64,000 nucleotides of DNA, from assembly GCA_944989445.1 (NCBI GenBank), contig CALYLW010000126.1, positions 558,001-622,000 of the forward strand. The letters are read 5' to 3'. This document shows, piece after piece, positions 44,285 to 56,560 of the stretch. The stretch comes from Ampullaceana balthica. Taxonomy: Eukaryota > Mollusca > Gastropoda > Lymnaeidae. Every line of letters starts with the position of its first letter. The first letter of the stretch is position 1. A model generated the notes under the pieces. That model was not told the origin of the DNA, ran no database searches, and saw only the letters and a list, made by a program, of their open reading frames with translations. Position numbers and translations under genes: made by a program.

Positions 44285-44650
44285 CTTTGTTATGAGTATC
44301 AATTTATTCATTCACAGAATAAATGTTTGACCTTTGCAATGAATCTCTCTGACTTAATGCCCCGCCAAAATAAGATATTTTAAGGAGGTAAAACAATTGA
44401 TGGTGAATAGAAATATCTTGGAATATTTTTTAGAAAAAAAAACCTCTGAAAGACTGAAATCCAGTGGATGCGAATTGCAATATCCATTAAAATACATAAA
44501 TCAAGCTATCGCAAATTACAATATCCAATGTAAGACTCAAATCTAGTGGTTGCGACTCGCTACTTCCACCTTTTTTCTAGTCAGTAGCAAATTATATTTG
44601 GTTTTTTTCCAAATGGATATTCAAGCTCTTTTTTAAGATTCTTTAAAAAA
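44285..44650. other. No recognisable feature
   Basis: AT-rich spacer between an R1 copy and a LINE remnant. Confidence 0.5.
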
Positions 44651-44655
44651 ATTAT

Positions 44656-45520
44656 AAGTATAATCTATAGAACAATTAAATCAGAACAAGATCAAAAGTT
44701 TTTTTACAAAAAGACTTAGATGAAATGATAAAATGTGAACGAACTAGAGTATGTTTTTTCACCCAGAAAAATGTCAACTGTTAAGAGTAACAAAGAAAAA
44801 GAAACAAATAAATTCAAAATATTTCATTCATGGAAAAGAACTGACCCAAACTAAAGATGCAAAAATACTTAGGACTCATAATAAATGAGAAACTATCATG
44901 GGAATCCCCATTTTAATGAAGTTATTTAAAAAATCAAACAAAACCTTAGGCCTTATAAAAATAAACTTTTACAAATGTAATAGAGATATAAAACTAAAAT
45001 GCTATCTCACTTTGGTGAGACCTGTACTAGAATATGCATCTTTCTGTATGGGACCCATCCACCAAAGAAAACATTGATAAAACTAGAACAAATTCAAAAA
45101 AGAGCTGCCAGATTCATTACTGGAGAATATTCAAAACTGACAAGAATAACACCATTAGTTAAATCATTAAACCTTGAAACACTAGAGGATAGAAGAACCA
45201 AGAGCAAAGTAGTAATCATACATAAAGCAATTAATTCTAATTTAGAAATACAACACAAAGATAACTTAATACAACCCTCAGATAGACATAAGGATAAAAA
45301 ACACCTTTCTTATTCCGTAGGCTATGCAAGAACAAACACATACTAATTTTCGTTCTTCCCGTCCGGAATTCAGGCGTGGAATGGGTTGCCTGAAGAAACC
45401 AGGAAAACCAACACTTTATCAGCATTTAAATCTCTAATGAAAATTCAGGACTAAACACAAACCATAGATTAGCGTAGGACGCAATAATCTTCTGTATATC
45501 TGTAACAGATAAGATAGATA
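44656..45520 (+). pseudogene. Jockey/CR1-superfamily LINE remnant, copy 2
   Basis: Homologous to 25420-26280. The codons for KTLGLIK, TLVRPVLEYAS, KRAARFITGEYSKLT and NLETLEDRRTKSKVV are readable but in different frames because of several one-base indels (for example near 44700, 44870, 45040 and 45080). It starts inside the RT domain and ends in a GATAAGATAGATAAGA tail. It keeps TGG and TTA codons where copy 1 has stops, so the copies decayed independently. Confidence 0.8.
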
Positions 45521-45904
45521 AGAAATCTGATCCCAAATATCATTCAAAATGTATTGCCAAAGTACGTTAATTCATGCTAATTCTTTTAAAATTATTGTAT
45601 TCGAGTGCATCAAACTTTGGTCAAGTGTTAAATATTTTAATACTATTTTCTTCACGCATAATGTAGATACAAGTTATGAACTTTCACCAAAGTCAACGAC
45701 TAAAAGAAGTATAAACGACGTTATAAAAGATTAATGTCAATAAATCAGTACTAGCAAATATAACAGAGCCAAAACCAATCACCAATTTTTTTCAATCATT
45801 GCGAAGAAAACAGCACGGCATGTAAATAAAATATGACAAGATATAAAAATAGATCTCTACCTGACCCAGGCTTGACCCCACGGGGTCATTTCATCATTCA
45901 GACA

Positions 45905-46015
45905 TCTCCAAAAATCAAGAGGTTAAAGCGGGCCGCTACCAGTGAGAGGTTGTGCGCCCCTGACGGAATCAATTCCTTGGGAAGATCTCCGCTGAAACCT
46001 TAAAGGAGACAGTGG
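45905..46015 (+). pseudogene. Possible relic of another RT domain start
   Basis: One frame reads KIKRLKRAATSERLCAPDGI and a shifted frame then reads KISAETLKETVGG. This resembles the K(A)PGxDGI..E.LK start of LINE RT domains. Very short, so tentative. Confidence 0.3.
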
Positions 46016-46467
46016 GTGGGGTGCGGCCGGGTGTGGGGGAGGGGGGGGGACAGCCCAACGAAAGAGTCAATGTGTGGCTTTGGTGGGGTAGTACTCTTAA
46101 TTTAAGTCCTCGATTTAACAGTTAGATGGAAAACACTAACCTAATAAACACCAACAATTCGAGGTAGGTTCAACATTGTTTCAGCGTAGTAATTGAACAT
46201 TAAATAATTTTCTATTTGAAATATAATATGTGTCATAAAAACAGCTAAATACGAAAGAGTTGATGTTCCCAACGTCATTGTTGTTGACATTTTGTAGATT
46301 TAGTTTATGAGTATGACGAAAGCAATTAAAGTAGGGATAAAGGTTTGTAGTGCTCAATAGTATGTAACTGACAGCATGCCGCTGGCTACTGTGTGAAATG
46401 TGGTGCAAGGATGGTGGCTAGGTTGCAATGTATAGTGGTCATGACGGCTTAAATTATGCGACATTTC

Positions 46468-46542
46468 GAACGGGTACCCGGGTACCCGTTCAACATTTGG
46501 ACCGGTACCCGGGCAGATTTTTCAACAACATTGACAGCCCTA
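46468..46542 (-). mobile_element. hAT-like terminus with a GGGTACCCG palindrome
   Basis: On the minus strand the end reads TAGGGCTGTCAATGTTGTTG, a common hAT terminus, followed by CGGGTACC-type repeats. 46468-46491 is a perfect 24-bp palindrome (GAACGGGTACCC and its inverse). No partner end is seen nearby. Confidence 0.5.
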
Positions 46543-46685
46543 CTGGCCACGTCATCATAGTTTATTAAACAAATATTTGTTAAATAATATAATGAAGGGA
46601 ATCATAGGTAAGAGATAGATGATAAAGCTGCGTAAAACAATTTTGTTTGTAAAACCACATTTCATTACTAGAGATTACTAATACA

Positions 46686-46915
46686 ATGGCGTATGTCCAA
46701 AAGACAGTTCGTAAAGGCTTGTTGACAGTGGCATATGGCCTTAAAGTAATGGTATATGACTTATATACAGTGGCGTATGACCTATTGGCAGTGGCGTATG
46801 ACTTATATACAGTGGAGTATGCCCTATTGACAGTGGCGTATGACTTATAGACATTGGCTTATGACTTCTAGATAGTTGCATATGACCGATAGACAGTGGC
46901 GTACGATATAAAGAC
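46686..46915. repeat. Degenerate minisatellite, about 24 bp
   Basis: Eight to ten diverged copies of ACAGTGGCGTATGACTTATA-like units, immediately before the homogeneous 70-bp array. Confidence 0.8.
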
Positions 46916-46972
46916 AGTTTTTAATGCATTGTTGCAAAAACGTATATTTGTATTATTTTGAAAGAGACGTTT

Positions 46973-47679
46973 ACTTTAGACTGTTGAAGACGTCATTCTA
47001 TCCTATGGTCACATTAATAATATAGACCTTAGATACTTGCTGACTTTAGACTGTTGAAGAGGTCATTCTATCCTATTGTCACATTAATAATATAGACCTT
47101 AGATACTTGCTGACTTTAGACTGTTGAAGACGTCATTCTATCCTATGGTCACATTAATAATATAGACCTTAGATACTTGCTGACTTTAGACTGTTGAAGA
47201 CGTCATTCTATCCTATTGTCACATTAATAATATAGACCTTAGATACTTGCTGACTTTAGACTGTTGAAGAGGTCATTCTATCCTATTGTCACATTAATAA
47301 TATAGACCTTAGATACTTGCTGACTTTAGACTGTTGAAGAGGTCATTCTATCCTATTGTCACATTAATAATATAGACCTTAGATACTTGCTGACTTTAGA
47401 CTGTTGAAGACGTCATTCTATCCTATTGTCACATTAATAATATAGACCTTAGATACTTGCTGACTTTAGACTGTTGAAGAGGTCATTCTATCCTATTGTC
47501 ACATTAATAATATAGACCTTAGATACTTGCTGACTTTAGACTGTTGAAGACGTCATTCTATCCTATTGTCACATTAATAATATAGACCTTAGATACTTGC
47601 TGACTTTAGACTGTTGAAGAGGTCATTCTATCCTATTGTCACATTAATAATATAGACCTTAGATACTTGCTGACTTTAG
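46973..47679. repeat. 70-bp tandem repeat, 10 copies
   Basis: Unit TGACTTTAGACTGTTGAAGA, then ATTCTATCCTAT, then ATATAGACCTTAGATACTTG. ACTTTAG anchors at 46973 and 47673 are exactly ten periods apart. Only two sites vary (CGTCATT/GGTCATT and TATGGTC/TATTGTC). Near identity indicates recent expansion. Confidence 0.97.
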
Positions 47680-47680
47680 G

Positions 47681-48230
47681 ATGCGTGGATGTTTTACCTT
47701 TGGATAATTGATAATTCTATATCGAGGATACTTGGATTTCTAACATTGACTATAGATAACTTCTTGGATATTTTTGGATATGCTATATGTGAGCAACTCA
47801 ATGCCATGGAAAAATCGTGTTCTGAATTATTTATTGCAAGTGGTGTGGCTGATATAAACATTAAATCAAATTTGAATGTACTTTTACACGATCCAATAAA
47901 ACCTATGGCTATTGCAAAATACATTCTATATATTGAAATTGAAACCTTAAAATATGCCATTTAAGAAACATTAATGGAATTAGTCATATTTTAAAAATTT
48001 CGTTCTTTAGAAGTCGTCCTCCTGTACAAATGCATTCTTGAAATCTGCTCTTAAATTCCTGTCTTTTTGTGTCGCGCTGTATATAACATTTTCCGTTTTA
48101 ACCAAACGATTTGTGTACATAATATATAGACTATACACAAATCAAATGTAAAGGAAGCGAAATATAAATGAACTAATTGGGTACAAAAAAATGTACCCAG
48201 AAGAGAAAGTCCGACTTTCAAAAGTTCAAA
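47681..48230. other. No supported gene (91-codon orphan frame present)
   Basis: A frame from an ATG at 47689 to 47964 is open for 91 codons with no known domain, and the opposite strand is open over the same interval, which argues for chance in AT-rich DNA. Confidence 0.4.
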
Positions 48231-48539
48231 TGTTTACTGTTTCCTAAATTTATTTACATAAATATGAATTGAAAATCGGTGCGCGCCTGTGTGTCTGTGT
48301 TTGAGATAGATGTTAATAAAAAGTTGAGATAGATATAAATAACTGTGAATGAGATATATAGAGATTCCCGTTAAGGCGTGATCTCTGACCCTGAAAGATC
48401 TTTCTTGCAAACCTGACCAACTCCCTGTCCGAGCCATACCCATAAAAATAATAAGAATGAGAATAGCCACACGATCCTGAAGCAATTGCTGGAAAGACAT
48501 CACACGTATCCGTCCTCACGTTCCTTTCCCGCTCGATTT

Positions 48540-49207
48540 CACAGAATCAAACAGCCGGACGTGACGTCATAGCAATAGTCTCAAATCAGAGGCGCTAACC
48601 GAGACTTTGGCTTGTTTACTCCGTAACTAACGGTGCTGGGGGAAAAAGAGGGTGGGTTGTTTTATTGGTGGACAGCCCCCAAGACAAATTAACACTTAAA
48701 GGTCGGGTGGCAATCACTACTTGTCTGGTCTTCACCTTGGCCTGACCACCGCCACAGAACGGGGCACTTATTTGTTTCCGGGGACGGGCGGTGTTTTCTT
48801 TTTAAAGGGAGACCAAACGAGGGACTGCTCAACCCTAACGACCAGCATTCAATGCTCAAGAGGAGTTCTCTTAGCGCCATTTGTCGTGCGAAAGAGAAAT
48901 CAAAATTAGGCGCATAGATGTCGCTGGTCTGCTGAGCAAGCTTTTGGCAATTGGTCTTTGTAACCGTAATATCCTGGCCAGCCACGCTAAGAACGGCAAT
49001 TGGTCTTTGTAACCGTAATATCCTGGCCAGCCGCGCTAAGAATGGCAACTCCACCAACTGTGAGCTGTGGTCGTGTGCAGCAGGCTTGGGACCAACTGAT
49101 GATGTTTTGCCGAAGATTGTAGCCAGTAACACTACAAACATAGCTACAGTAGAGCTCACCAGGATTGTAGGCAGTAACACTACAAACACAGCTATAGTAT
49201 AGCTCAG
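48540..49207. other. Less AT-rich island with small duplications; 166-codon minus frame of unknown status
   Basis: Markedly less AT-rich than its surroundings. A minus-strand frame (49189 down to 48689, 166 codons) starts with a hydrophobic stretch (MFVVLLPTILVSSTVAMFVV) but has no domain I recognise. Two direct duplications overlap it: a 49-bp unit at 48946-49043 (GGCAATTGGTCTTTGTAACC) and a unit of about 45 bp at 49118-49207 (AACACTACAAACA). The hydrophobic start of the frame is produced by the second duplication, which lowers confidence. There is a TGACGTCA at about 48560. It could be an exon, a promoter region or neither. Confidence 0.25.
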
Positions 49208-49261
49208 TGGGGAAAATATGCTTTAATCACTATTAATTTATGTTTAGGCGTTATAATAAGA

Positions 49262-49830
49262 ACATTTTACAGATGTAATAAGAATATAATCTAAAATGCT
49301 ACCTCACTTTGGTGAGACCTGTAATAGAATATGCATCTTCTATATGGGACTCATCAACCAAAGAAAACATTGATAAACTAGAACACATTTTTTAAAAGCT
49401 ACCAGATTCATTATTAGAGAATATTCAAAACTTACAGGAATCACACCATAAGTTAAATCATTAAACCTTTAAACACTAGAGGATAGAAGAACCAAGAGTA
49501 AAGTAGTCTTAATACTTAAAGAATTAATTATAATTTAGAAATACAACACAAAGATAACTTAATACAACCCTCAGAAAGACCTACGGATAAAAAAACACCT
49601 TACTTTTTCCGTATGCAAGAACAAACACATACAAATTCTCATTCTTCCTGTGCGGAATTCGGGCGTGGAATGGGTTGCCTGACGAAACCAGGAAAACCAA
49701 CACTTTATCAACATTTAAAACGCTAATAAGAATGCAGGAGTATACACTAACCAAGGATAAGCGTAGGACTCAATAATGTTCTGTAAAGAAGGGACGTCTG
49801 TAATAGATAAGAAAAGTTAAGATAATTCGA
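49262..49830 (+). pseudogene. Jockey/CR1-superfamily LINE remnant, copy 3
   Basis: Homologous to the last 550 bp of copy 1: CTACCTCACTTTGGTGAGAC, the ATATGCATCTTCT block, GGATAGAAGAACCAAGAGTA and GGCGTGGAATGGGTTGCCTG. Several indels break the frame. Truncated further 5' than copies 1 and 2. Confidence 0.8.
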
Positions 49831-49834
49831 TATT

Positions 49835-50225
49835 TTTCCCTGATGTAAACCAATGACTGAATTTTTATAAACTCAAGTTCAAAGGTCAAAGTTTTAACAT
49901 GAGCCGTTGATTCCTACATTATCGCTTGTCTCTGTGAGTCTGCGCATGACACGTGGAGATAAAAGCTGTTAGACAAATGCAGACGGAACGGGGGAAATAT
50001 TGATGGTATAAGCTAACTGGCCTAGGACATCTTGATGTCAACTAGCACTTATACCATCAATAGAGATGACACCGATTTATGATCAAATGTCATGGAGGAA
50101 ATTTTAGACTAAAGATAAAACAAAACGTTTTACAATAGAGTTTAGGAGTTTGTTTTATCTTTCACAACAAAACAATTTAATATATAATTTAAGGGTCATT
50201 TGGAGGGCATGAGAGCGGATGAGAA
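49835..50225. other. Unique sequence with a small inverted repeat
   Basis: 50000-50012 (TTGATGGTATAAG) and 50048-50060 are exact inverse arms. Nothing else stands out. Confidence 0.5.
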
Positions 50226-50227
50226 AC

Positions 50228-50294
50228 AGTGTGTTAGAGAGATACAGAGAGAGCGAGAGAAAGAGAGAGAGTGATAGAGAGAGAAAGAGAGGGT

Positions 50295-50340
<46 letters not shown>

Positions 50341-50500
50341 AAGAGAGAGTGAGAGAGAGAGAAAGAGAGAGTGAGAGAGAGAGAAAGAGAGTTTGAGAGA
50401 GAAAGAGAGAGTGAGAGAGAAAGAGAGAGTGAGAGAGAGAGAAAGAGAGAGAGATAGAGAGAGAGAGAGAAAAGGGGAGAGAGAGAAAGAGAGGGTGGGG
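50228..50500. repeat. GA-rich microsatellite
   Basis: Imperfect (GA)n with AAAG and GTGAGA interruptions. The Ser/Leu-rich minus frame across it is a by-product. Confidence 0.95.
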
Positions 50501-50519
50501 ATGAGATCAACTTCAAAGA

Positions 50520-52035
50520 GGAAAGATTCAACAACAAAATCCTAATGTAACGGCCTCTTTGCATTTAGCCAGACGTCAAATGGGTATATGTAGACTGATT
50601 CCGTGCAGAAAGTTCATTTAAAAATCCAGAACAAGTCATTAATTTCATTTTTTTTCTCCATGAGACAAACTATTTTATTCCGTGATCGCAGTGATAGGCA
50701 TGTCGGCTCAATAAACCGATAAGAAAAAATACTGAACATAGGTGTCATTAAAGCATTAGCAAATTCTATACATTTTTAAATCGATGCAAATTTTGAAGCA
50801 TTTTTTAAAGAAATTTTGTTATTTGCCTACAGACAGTAAAATATTAAAGAGAGGTTCAAATCAAGCATATGCGAGACTTGACTCACACTGGATTAAAATC
50901 TTCATTAATCTTACTTCACGCATACTGCCTCCGCATGTGCACTTCTGGAATCTTGTCTGATTGTTACTTTTCAACAAACTAACAAAACAAACAAATAAGA
51001 AACAACCAAAGGAAAAAAGGTGTGAAGTATAAAAAAGAAGTTGTATGAATGTCTCCTTTGATATTTCTGATATCTTTTTAGTTGCTGAACGACATTCCTC
51101 CCCACCATGTTGCAAAGCCATGTTTTTTACTCTAAGTAGATCACTGGGTTGGAAATCATTAGTTCCACACTCACTCAAAGTAACAGTTGTATACTTACAT
51201 TACATGTTCAGCATTTCAAAAACCTTTTTGTAGTGTTAAATAGAATCATTTTTGAACTGAGCTTGTTTATTCTATATATTTAATCTGATATTCATTTTAA
51301 GATAGTATATGTGAAAACGTCTAAATCTTTACTTTGCCAAATATATTTTTAGTTAACAAATCAAACCGGCTTCTTGGTTAATACACGTAAAAATTTTCTT
51401 TCCAACCCATTTTCATTTGGGTTTTTTTCTTACCTCGGTTGATTACACATTTTGACAATATCCTCCGTTTCTTGTGGAACATTGAGACCAGCGTGAATAG
51501 TGGGGCGAGTGGCGACTCCCTCGCTCAAGTCTGGTCATTATACGCCTCACGACCAACACGTCTGCAATATTTTCCCTCCTAACTCTTCAAAAGTCCTCCC
51601 CCATAGCCCCTCACCCAAAAGTCAAATACACCAGAGGTCGTATCAAATAACGGGGAGAGACTACAGAGATTTAATCTTCACTCACAAGCTACTGGAGCTA
51701 AAGGAGAATTGGCTTCGATTTATTATTTGTAATTGTTTTGATCTGTAGACTGGATCCCTCGGTGACTTGGAGAGTGAGAACCTTTGGCAGCTGTGAGGTT
51801 CGTAGAGGGTTGTCATACAAAGTAGATAACAGCAATGATATAACCGGTCCTCAAATTCTATTGTATGAACAATCTTTACATTTTAAATGAATGAGCTTGT
51901 GACTGCACCAATGCTAGGACAGTGAATTTGGTTTGGTATCATTTCTTTAGAGCTCCTGCAATTAAATGACAGAAAATGAAGATACGCGTTGAGACTAAAG
52001 AGTTGTTAATCACCGTCTTGTCGTGGTCCCGTGGT
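50520..52035. other. No recognisable gene
   Basis: About 1.5 kb unique within the window. Open frames up to about 105 codons (for example minus strand 50861-51178) have no recognisable domain and no supporting context. Confidence 0.45.
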
Positions 52036-52039
52036 CCAT

Positions 52040-52510
52040 CCCGCGGAAAAACAAAATTAAACATTGACCCTCTTCCCGGGATCCTTTCGAGCTGGAATTG
52101 GGAACATGGACTTTAGTCACCTAACAATGCATTCTATGAAAATGTCAGATCGATCAAATGTACTGTAATTAAATTAATGAATTTTTAGATTATCTCTATG
52201 TAGCATGTAAATGTTTATGCTAGTCTGTCGCGGGATGCGTATTATATTGAACATACTTTTATATTTTCCCGATCTGTAAATGTTTATGCTTTTCAGTCGC
52301 GCGGTGCGTATTATTGTATTGAACATAGTTTTATAATATTTTCCCCGATTTCGATCGTTCCAAAAATGTGATGATATGTAAATCAAGTGAATGTTCGTAA
52401 TAAATAAAAAAATAAAGAAAACAACAATTTAAATAAATATCGATCGCGTCTCTTATATAAAGGATTAATAGTCAAAACACGTTAGTTTTTGCGGGTTTAT
52501 ACTTTTTTAA
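52040..52510 (+). mobile_element. R1-family diverged copy
   Basis: Keeps GCGGAAAAACAAAA, the ACCTAACAATGCATTCTATG and CAGATCGATCAAATGTACTG blocks and ends TAAAGGATTAATAGTCAAAA. Closest to the copy at 5886-6495, with which it shares CTGTAAATGTTTATGCT-like internal duplication. Confidence 0.6.
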
Positions 52511-52514
52511 TAAT

Positions 52515-53985
52515 AATGTTGTGGGGCACAAATAAAGTTTGTGTAACAATTGAAGTGTCTGAGATTAGTGAAAAAGCTTTATGTGAGACAACGTGTTAGA
52601 AATATAAAGCTTTTCCCAACATGTCGATGCCTCAAAATTTTCAGACGCAGATCATGGACTTAGCACTGACGTACTGAACAGATTCCAATTTGATAGATCT
52701 AGAGTTGGCTGAAAAATGACAATTTTAATATATTTATATTCAAAGTGTACTGTCATAATCTTTGCATTGATGATGTAATATTTCTGAAAATTTGACTAAA
52801 AATGTGTAATCTGTCACATGTGAATCATGAGTGAATCATCAGTGTATCATGAGTGTTTTGCGTGAATGCATGACGGAGAGGTCACGTGAGCAAAAGTGCG
52901 GGAAGAAATAGTCGTTCCCATTGGCTAAAGAGGTTGGGGGATGAGTTGTCAGATAACTTCCGTGGTGGAAGGACGAGATGTGTGTGCCTGAATATTCCAC
53001 GTTATATAACCTCAAATTATATGTCATGTACATAGTATACATATTAAAGTTTTTTAATTGAAACAAGTTCTTCATAGGCTTATTGTGTACATGGTTATGC
53101 ATTGAGAGAACGCCTACAAAGAGAGTTATTAATAAGTAAAGCCATTGACATAATCATTGACAATCGATTTCTGGTTCATTAAGTGTAAAACCTGAAACTA
53201 AATGTGTCTCCTGGATATATTTGAAACTAATGTAGATTTTTAAAACATTTCTATTTATTTCATAACAGTGATTATTTTTAATATACAATGAACGAAACAA
53301 AAAACTGACCGACAATCGAGGCGAAGATCCTGATATTAAATCGTCTGCGCATCCAGATTTTCCACAATAATATAAAAGCGATGAAACGTCGACTCGAGAA
53401 CAGATCAATATCCACCAATCACTTTATTTTTTGCTTTGATGTTTTCCCGGTAATAATAGCCGACTTTCGGGGAAAATAATCGCTTTCAGTGCGTTTTTTT
53501 TTAAATTTCAAACCACTTCATTAAAAACACACATTATCCAAGTTGATACCCCAGACTACAACTTTCTTTTGAATTTTTTTATAATTCCCAAATTGTTTCG
53601 GATTTCCATGATTAATTTTGAGGTAATGTTTTCTTTCCATCACAACTTGGCGTGTGTGAACAGAGATTCGGGTAACAGAGAGTAAAGCGATACAAAGCTT
53701 TGATTGCTAGTTAGTAACTTCTAAATAACAATGAGCCGGGAACAGAGGGAATGAGCTTGGTTCTTTGTTGAAGAGTCTCATTGCGAAATTGAGGCTGTAA
53801 GCTGAAGTTGACGTCCCTTGTGTCTGCATCTGATCAGTTTGTGTAAAAGTTGTCGTTCGTGTTATTCTTAGATGACAGGTGTTTTAACCGAGTTAGATTT
53901 GGTTGTCAGTTTGATGTGGTTGTTTTTTATTTTTTCTCCAATGCAAAAACAATTGTAAAAGAATTTCTCTCATCTTTGGAATTTT
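52515..53985. other. No recognisable gene
   Basis: AT-rich sequence unique within this window. Short minus-strand frames near 52839-53102 and 53154-53408 lack domain evidence. Confidence 0.45.
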
Positions 53986-53990
53986 TAGCT

Positions 53991-54885
53991 AAGCCCAAGT
54001 ACGATCTAAGCCCAAGTACAATCTGAGCCCAAGTACGATCTAAGCCCACGTACGATCTGAGCTCAAGTACGATCTAAGACCAAGTACGATCTGAGCCCAA
54101 GTACGATCTAAGCCCAATACGATCTGAGCCCAAGTACGATCTAAGCCCAATACGATCTGAGCCCAAGTACGATCTAAGCCCAATACGATCTGAGCCCAAG
54201 TACGATCTAAGCCCAAGTACGATCTTAGCCCACGTACGATCTAAGCCCAATACGATCTTAGCCCACGTACGATCTAAGCCCAATACGATCTAAGCCCAAG
54301 TACGATCTGAGCCCAAGTACGATCTAAGCCCAAGTACAATCTGAGCCCAAGTACGATCTAAGCCCAAGTACAATCTGAGCCCAAGTACGATCTAAGCCCA
54401 AGTACAATCTGAGCCCAAGTACGATCTAAGCCCAAGTACGATCTGAGCCCAAGTACGATCTAAGCCCAAGTACAATCTGAGCCCAAGTACGATCTAAGCC
54501 CAAGTACAATCTGAGCCCAAGTACGATCTAAGCCCACGTACGATCTAAGCCCAAGTACGATCTGAGCCCAAGTACGATCTAAGCCCAAGTACAATCTGAG
54601 CCCAAGTACGATCTAAGCCCAAGTACAATCTGAGCCCAAGTACGATCTAAGCCCACGTACGATCTAAGCCCAAGTACGATCTGAGCCCAAGTACGATCTA
54701 AGCCCAAGTACAATCTGAGCCCAAGTACGATCTAAGCCCACGTACGATCTAAGCCCAAGTACGATCTGAGCCCAAGTACGATCTAAGCCCAAGTACAATC
54801 TGAGCCCAAGTACGATCTAAGCCCACGTACGATCTGAGCTCAAGTACGATCTAAGACCAAGTACGATCTAAGCCCAGGTACGATC
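53991..54885. repeat. 17-bp minisatellite, about 52 copies
   Basis: Unit AAGTACGATCTAAGCCC, with alternating CTAAG/CTGAG giving a 34-bp dimer, AAGTACAAT variants, and some 15-bp units (CCCAATACGATCT). The CCCACGTACGAT variant marks higher-order blocks spaced 119 or 85 bp apart (54533, 54652, 54737 and 54822). Confidence 0.97.
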
Positions 54886-54889
54886 GGTT

Positions 54890-55692
54890 TATGAGTTGAG
54901 ATGCATAGCTACTAACATACACGAACCATATTTTGGTTTCTGTCATTCAATTTCTGGGGCATGTATGGAGATGTTTCTCCATCGCGATTCTCTTGTTTAA
55001 ATCTTGTATTCTACGAATATTTTCTTCTTAAATTTACAAAAACTTGCTTACGAGTGTTAATAAGGACAAAGTCAAATTTACAAATGTTGATTCTGTCGTT
55101 ATAAATAGAGTATGTACGTCTTTCAACTGTTAAGACATTAACAATACAGATATAATTCAAACAAAAAATTGAATAACCAATATACATAATTTGCAATCTC
55201 TGTCACGTCTGTAGTGTCTGTCCGTGACGCTATGCGAGGTAACTCCCGAGAAAAAAAATATATAGAAGTAAAAATGTTGCTTTCGAGATTAACAAAATGT
55301 GTTTCTCGCCATAAAATATCGTGACGTGTCGTCATTATTTGAGCTTTTATTAATGTGTGAAGGGAACGAAGTAAAAATCGCCATGTTTTATTTGATGTGA
55401 TTAATATTATTATTATTTTTTAAAATTAAATGACCGTTTTTGTGTATGTGTCCATGTCAATATTACGTACACAGTTATAAATTTAATTTTCTATATTAAT
55501 ATATAACATTCGTTTTTCGGTTTATGAAATTTACAATTGGTTGTCGTTTGGTTGTCAAGTTTCGATGCGTTTTGAACTACAAAGCCATTATTTATTACTG
55601 CAAATGAAATTTGCCAACTTATGCTTTAGTTTAGCGTTTGTTTTTCTTTTAAATACTTTGAGATTGCATATTTGTATGTTTTAAAAAATAAC
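54890..55692. other. Mostly unique, with one Helitron H2 5' fragment
   Basis: 55178-55231 (from AATATACATAATTTGCAATC to TCCGTGACGCT) is identical or nearly so to the 5' end of the H2 Helitron at 59174. The rest is unassigned. Confidence 0.55.
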
Positions 55693-55700
55693 ATATTTAA
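55693..55700 (+). repeat. Target-site duplication of the hAT element, left
   Basis: ATATTTAA, repeated exactly at 58482-58489. Confidence 0.75.
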
Positions 55701-55956
55701 TAGGTCTGCGGAAATTAACGATTAATTTCTCGATTAATCGTGAAAATTTTTTAACGATTACAATTTTTTTAACGATTAATCGACCCACCACTTATAAATG
55801 TATTGGAAGTAAAAAAGTAAAATATTTCGACTTATAAATATAAACTAATTTCCGGACGATTAAACGAACATTTCGGTTTTAAACAATTCACTTACGTGAA
55901 TGTTCAAAATGTTGATAAAGGTTGTTTCTATTGAGAGAAATCGTTTGCCTACCATG

Positions 55957-56132
55957 CAATGTTCCCTCTAAGTCTAAGCTTCTTTGGTCCGTGTGCAAAA
56001 TTAAAAAAAAACTCGTGTGGAAAGTTGCACAATGTCTGCAATATTTTACAAAATTTGCTGCGCGGTGATTCTAAACTCCTGCGTGGCGTCTGTCAAATAT
56101 CTTCGCAGCGGCGCTGCTTGAAGGGAACATTG
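55957..56132. mobile_element. 176-bp hAT MITE with exact 8-bp duplication
   Basis: Begins CAATGTTCCCTCTAAG and ends AAGGGAACATTG, giving inverted repeats of at least 10 bp. CTACCATG flanks it on both sides (55949-55956 and 56133-56140). No coding capacity. Confidence 0.85.
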
Positions 56133-56254
56133 CTACCATGGTTCTAAAACTTTGCTTACATATCCAAACCAAACATCCACTACAGCATCAGAAACTTCAG
56201 TTGAGGCAATCTAAAGCAATGTGAACGATTGTTCAGCTCGGCTGGTTATATTGA

Positions 56255-56560
56255 CATACATAAGGCAATTAATTCTAACTTGGAAATAACACAAACATAA
56301 GCTAATACAACTCTCAGATAGACTTAGGGATAAAAACACTTTTCTTATTCCGTATGCTAGAAAAAACACATATACATTCTTGTTCTTCCCATCTGGAATT
56401 AGGGCGTGGAATGGGTTTTCTGGAAAAAACAGGAAAACCAGCACACTATCAACATTCAAAACTCTAATAAAAATGCAAGACTCTACAAAAACCAAGGATA
56501 AGCATAGGACGCAATAACTGTCTGTGTAAAAGGAATGTCTATAACAGCTAACTATAACAC
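56255..56560 (+). pseudogene. Jockey/CR1-superfamily LINE remnant, copy 4 (3' end only)
   Basis: Matches the last 300 bp of copies 1-3: AAGGCAATTAATTCTAACTT, the CTCAGATAGACTTAGGGATA block, CATCTGGAATTAGGGCGTGG and AATGCAAGACTC. The frame is broken. Confidence 0.75.

Noticed and set aside
47689..47964. 91-codon hypothetical gene
   Set aside because: The complementary strand is open over the same interval. AT-rich, no domain, no context.
50196..50564. Ser/Leu-rich minus-strand protein
   Set aside because: Translation of a GA microsatellite.
50861..51178. 105-codon minus-strand frame
   Set aside because: No start context, domain or neighbour supports it, and it overlaps a plus-strand frame of similar quality.
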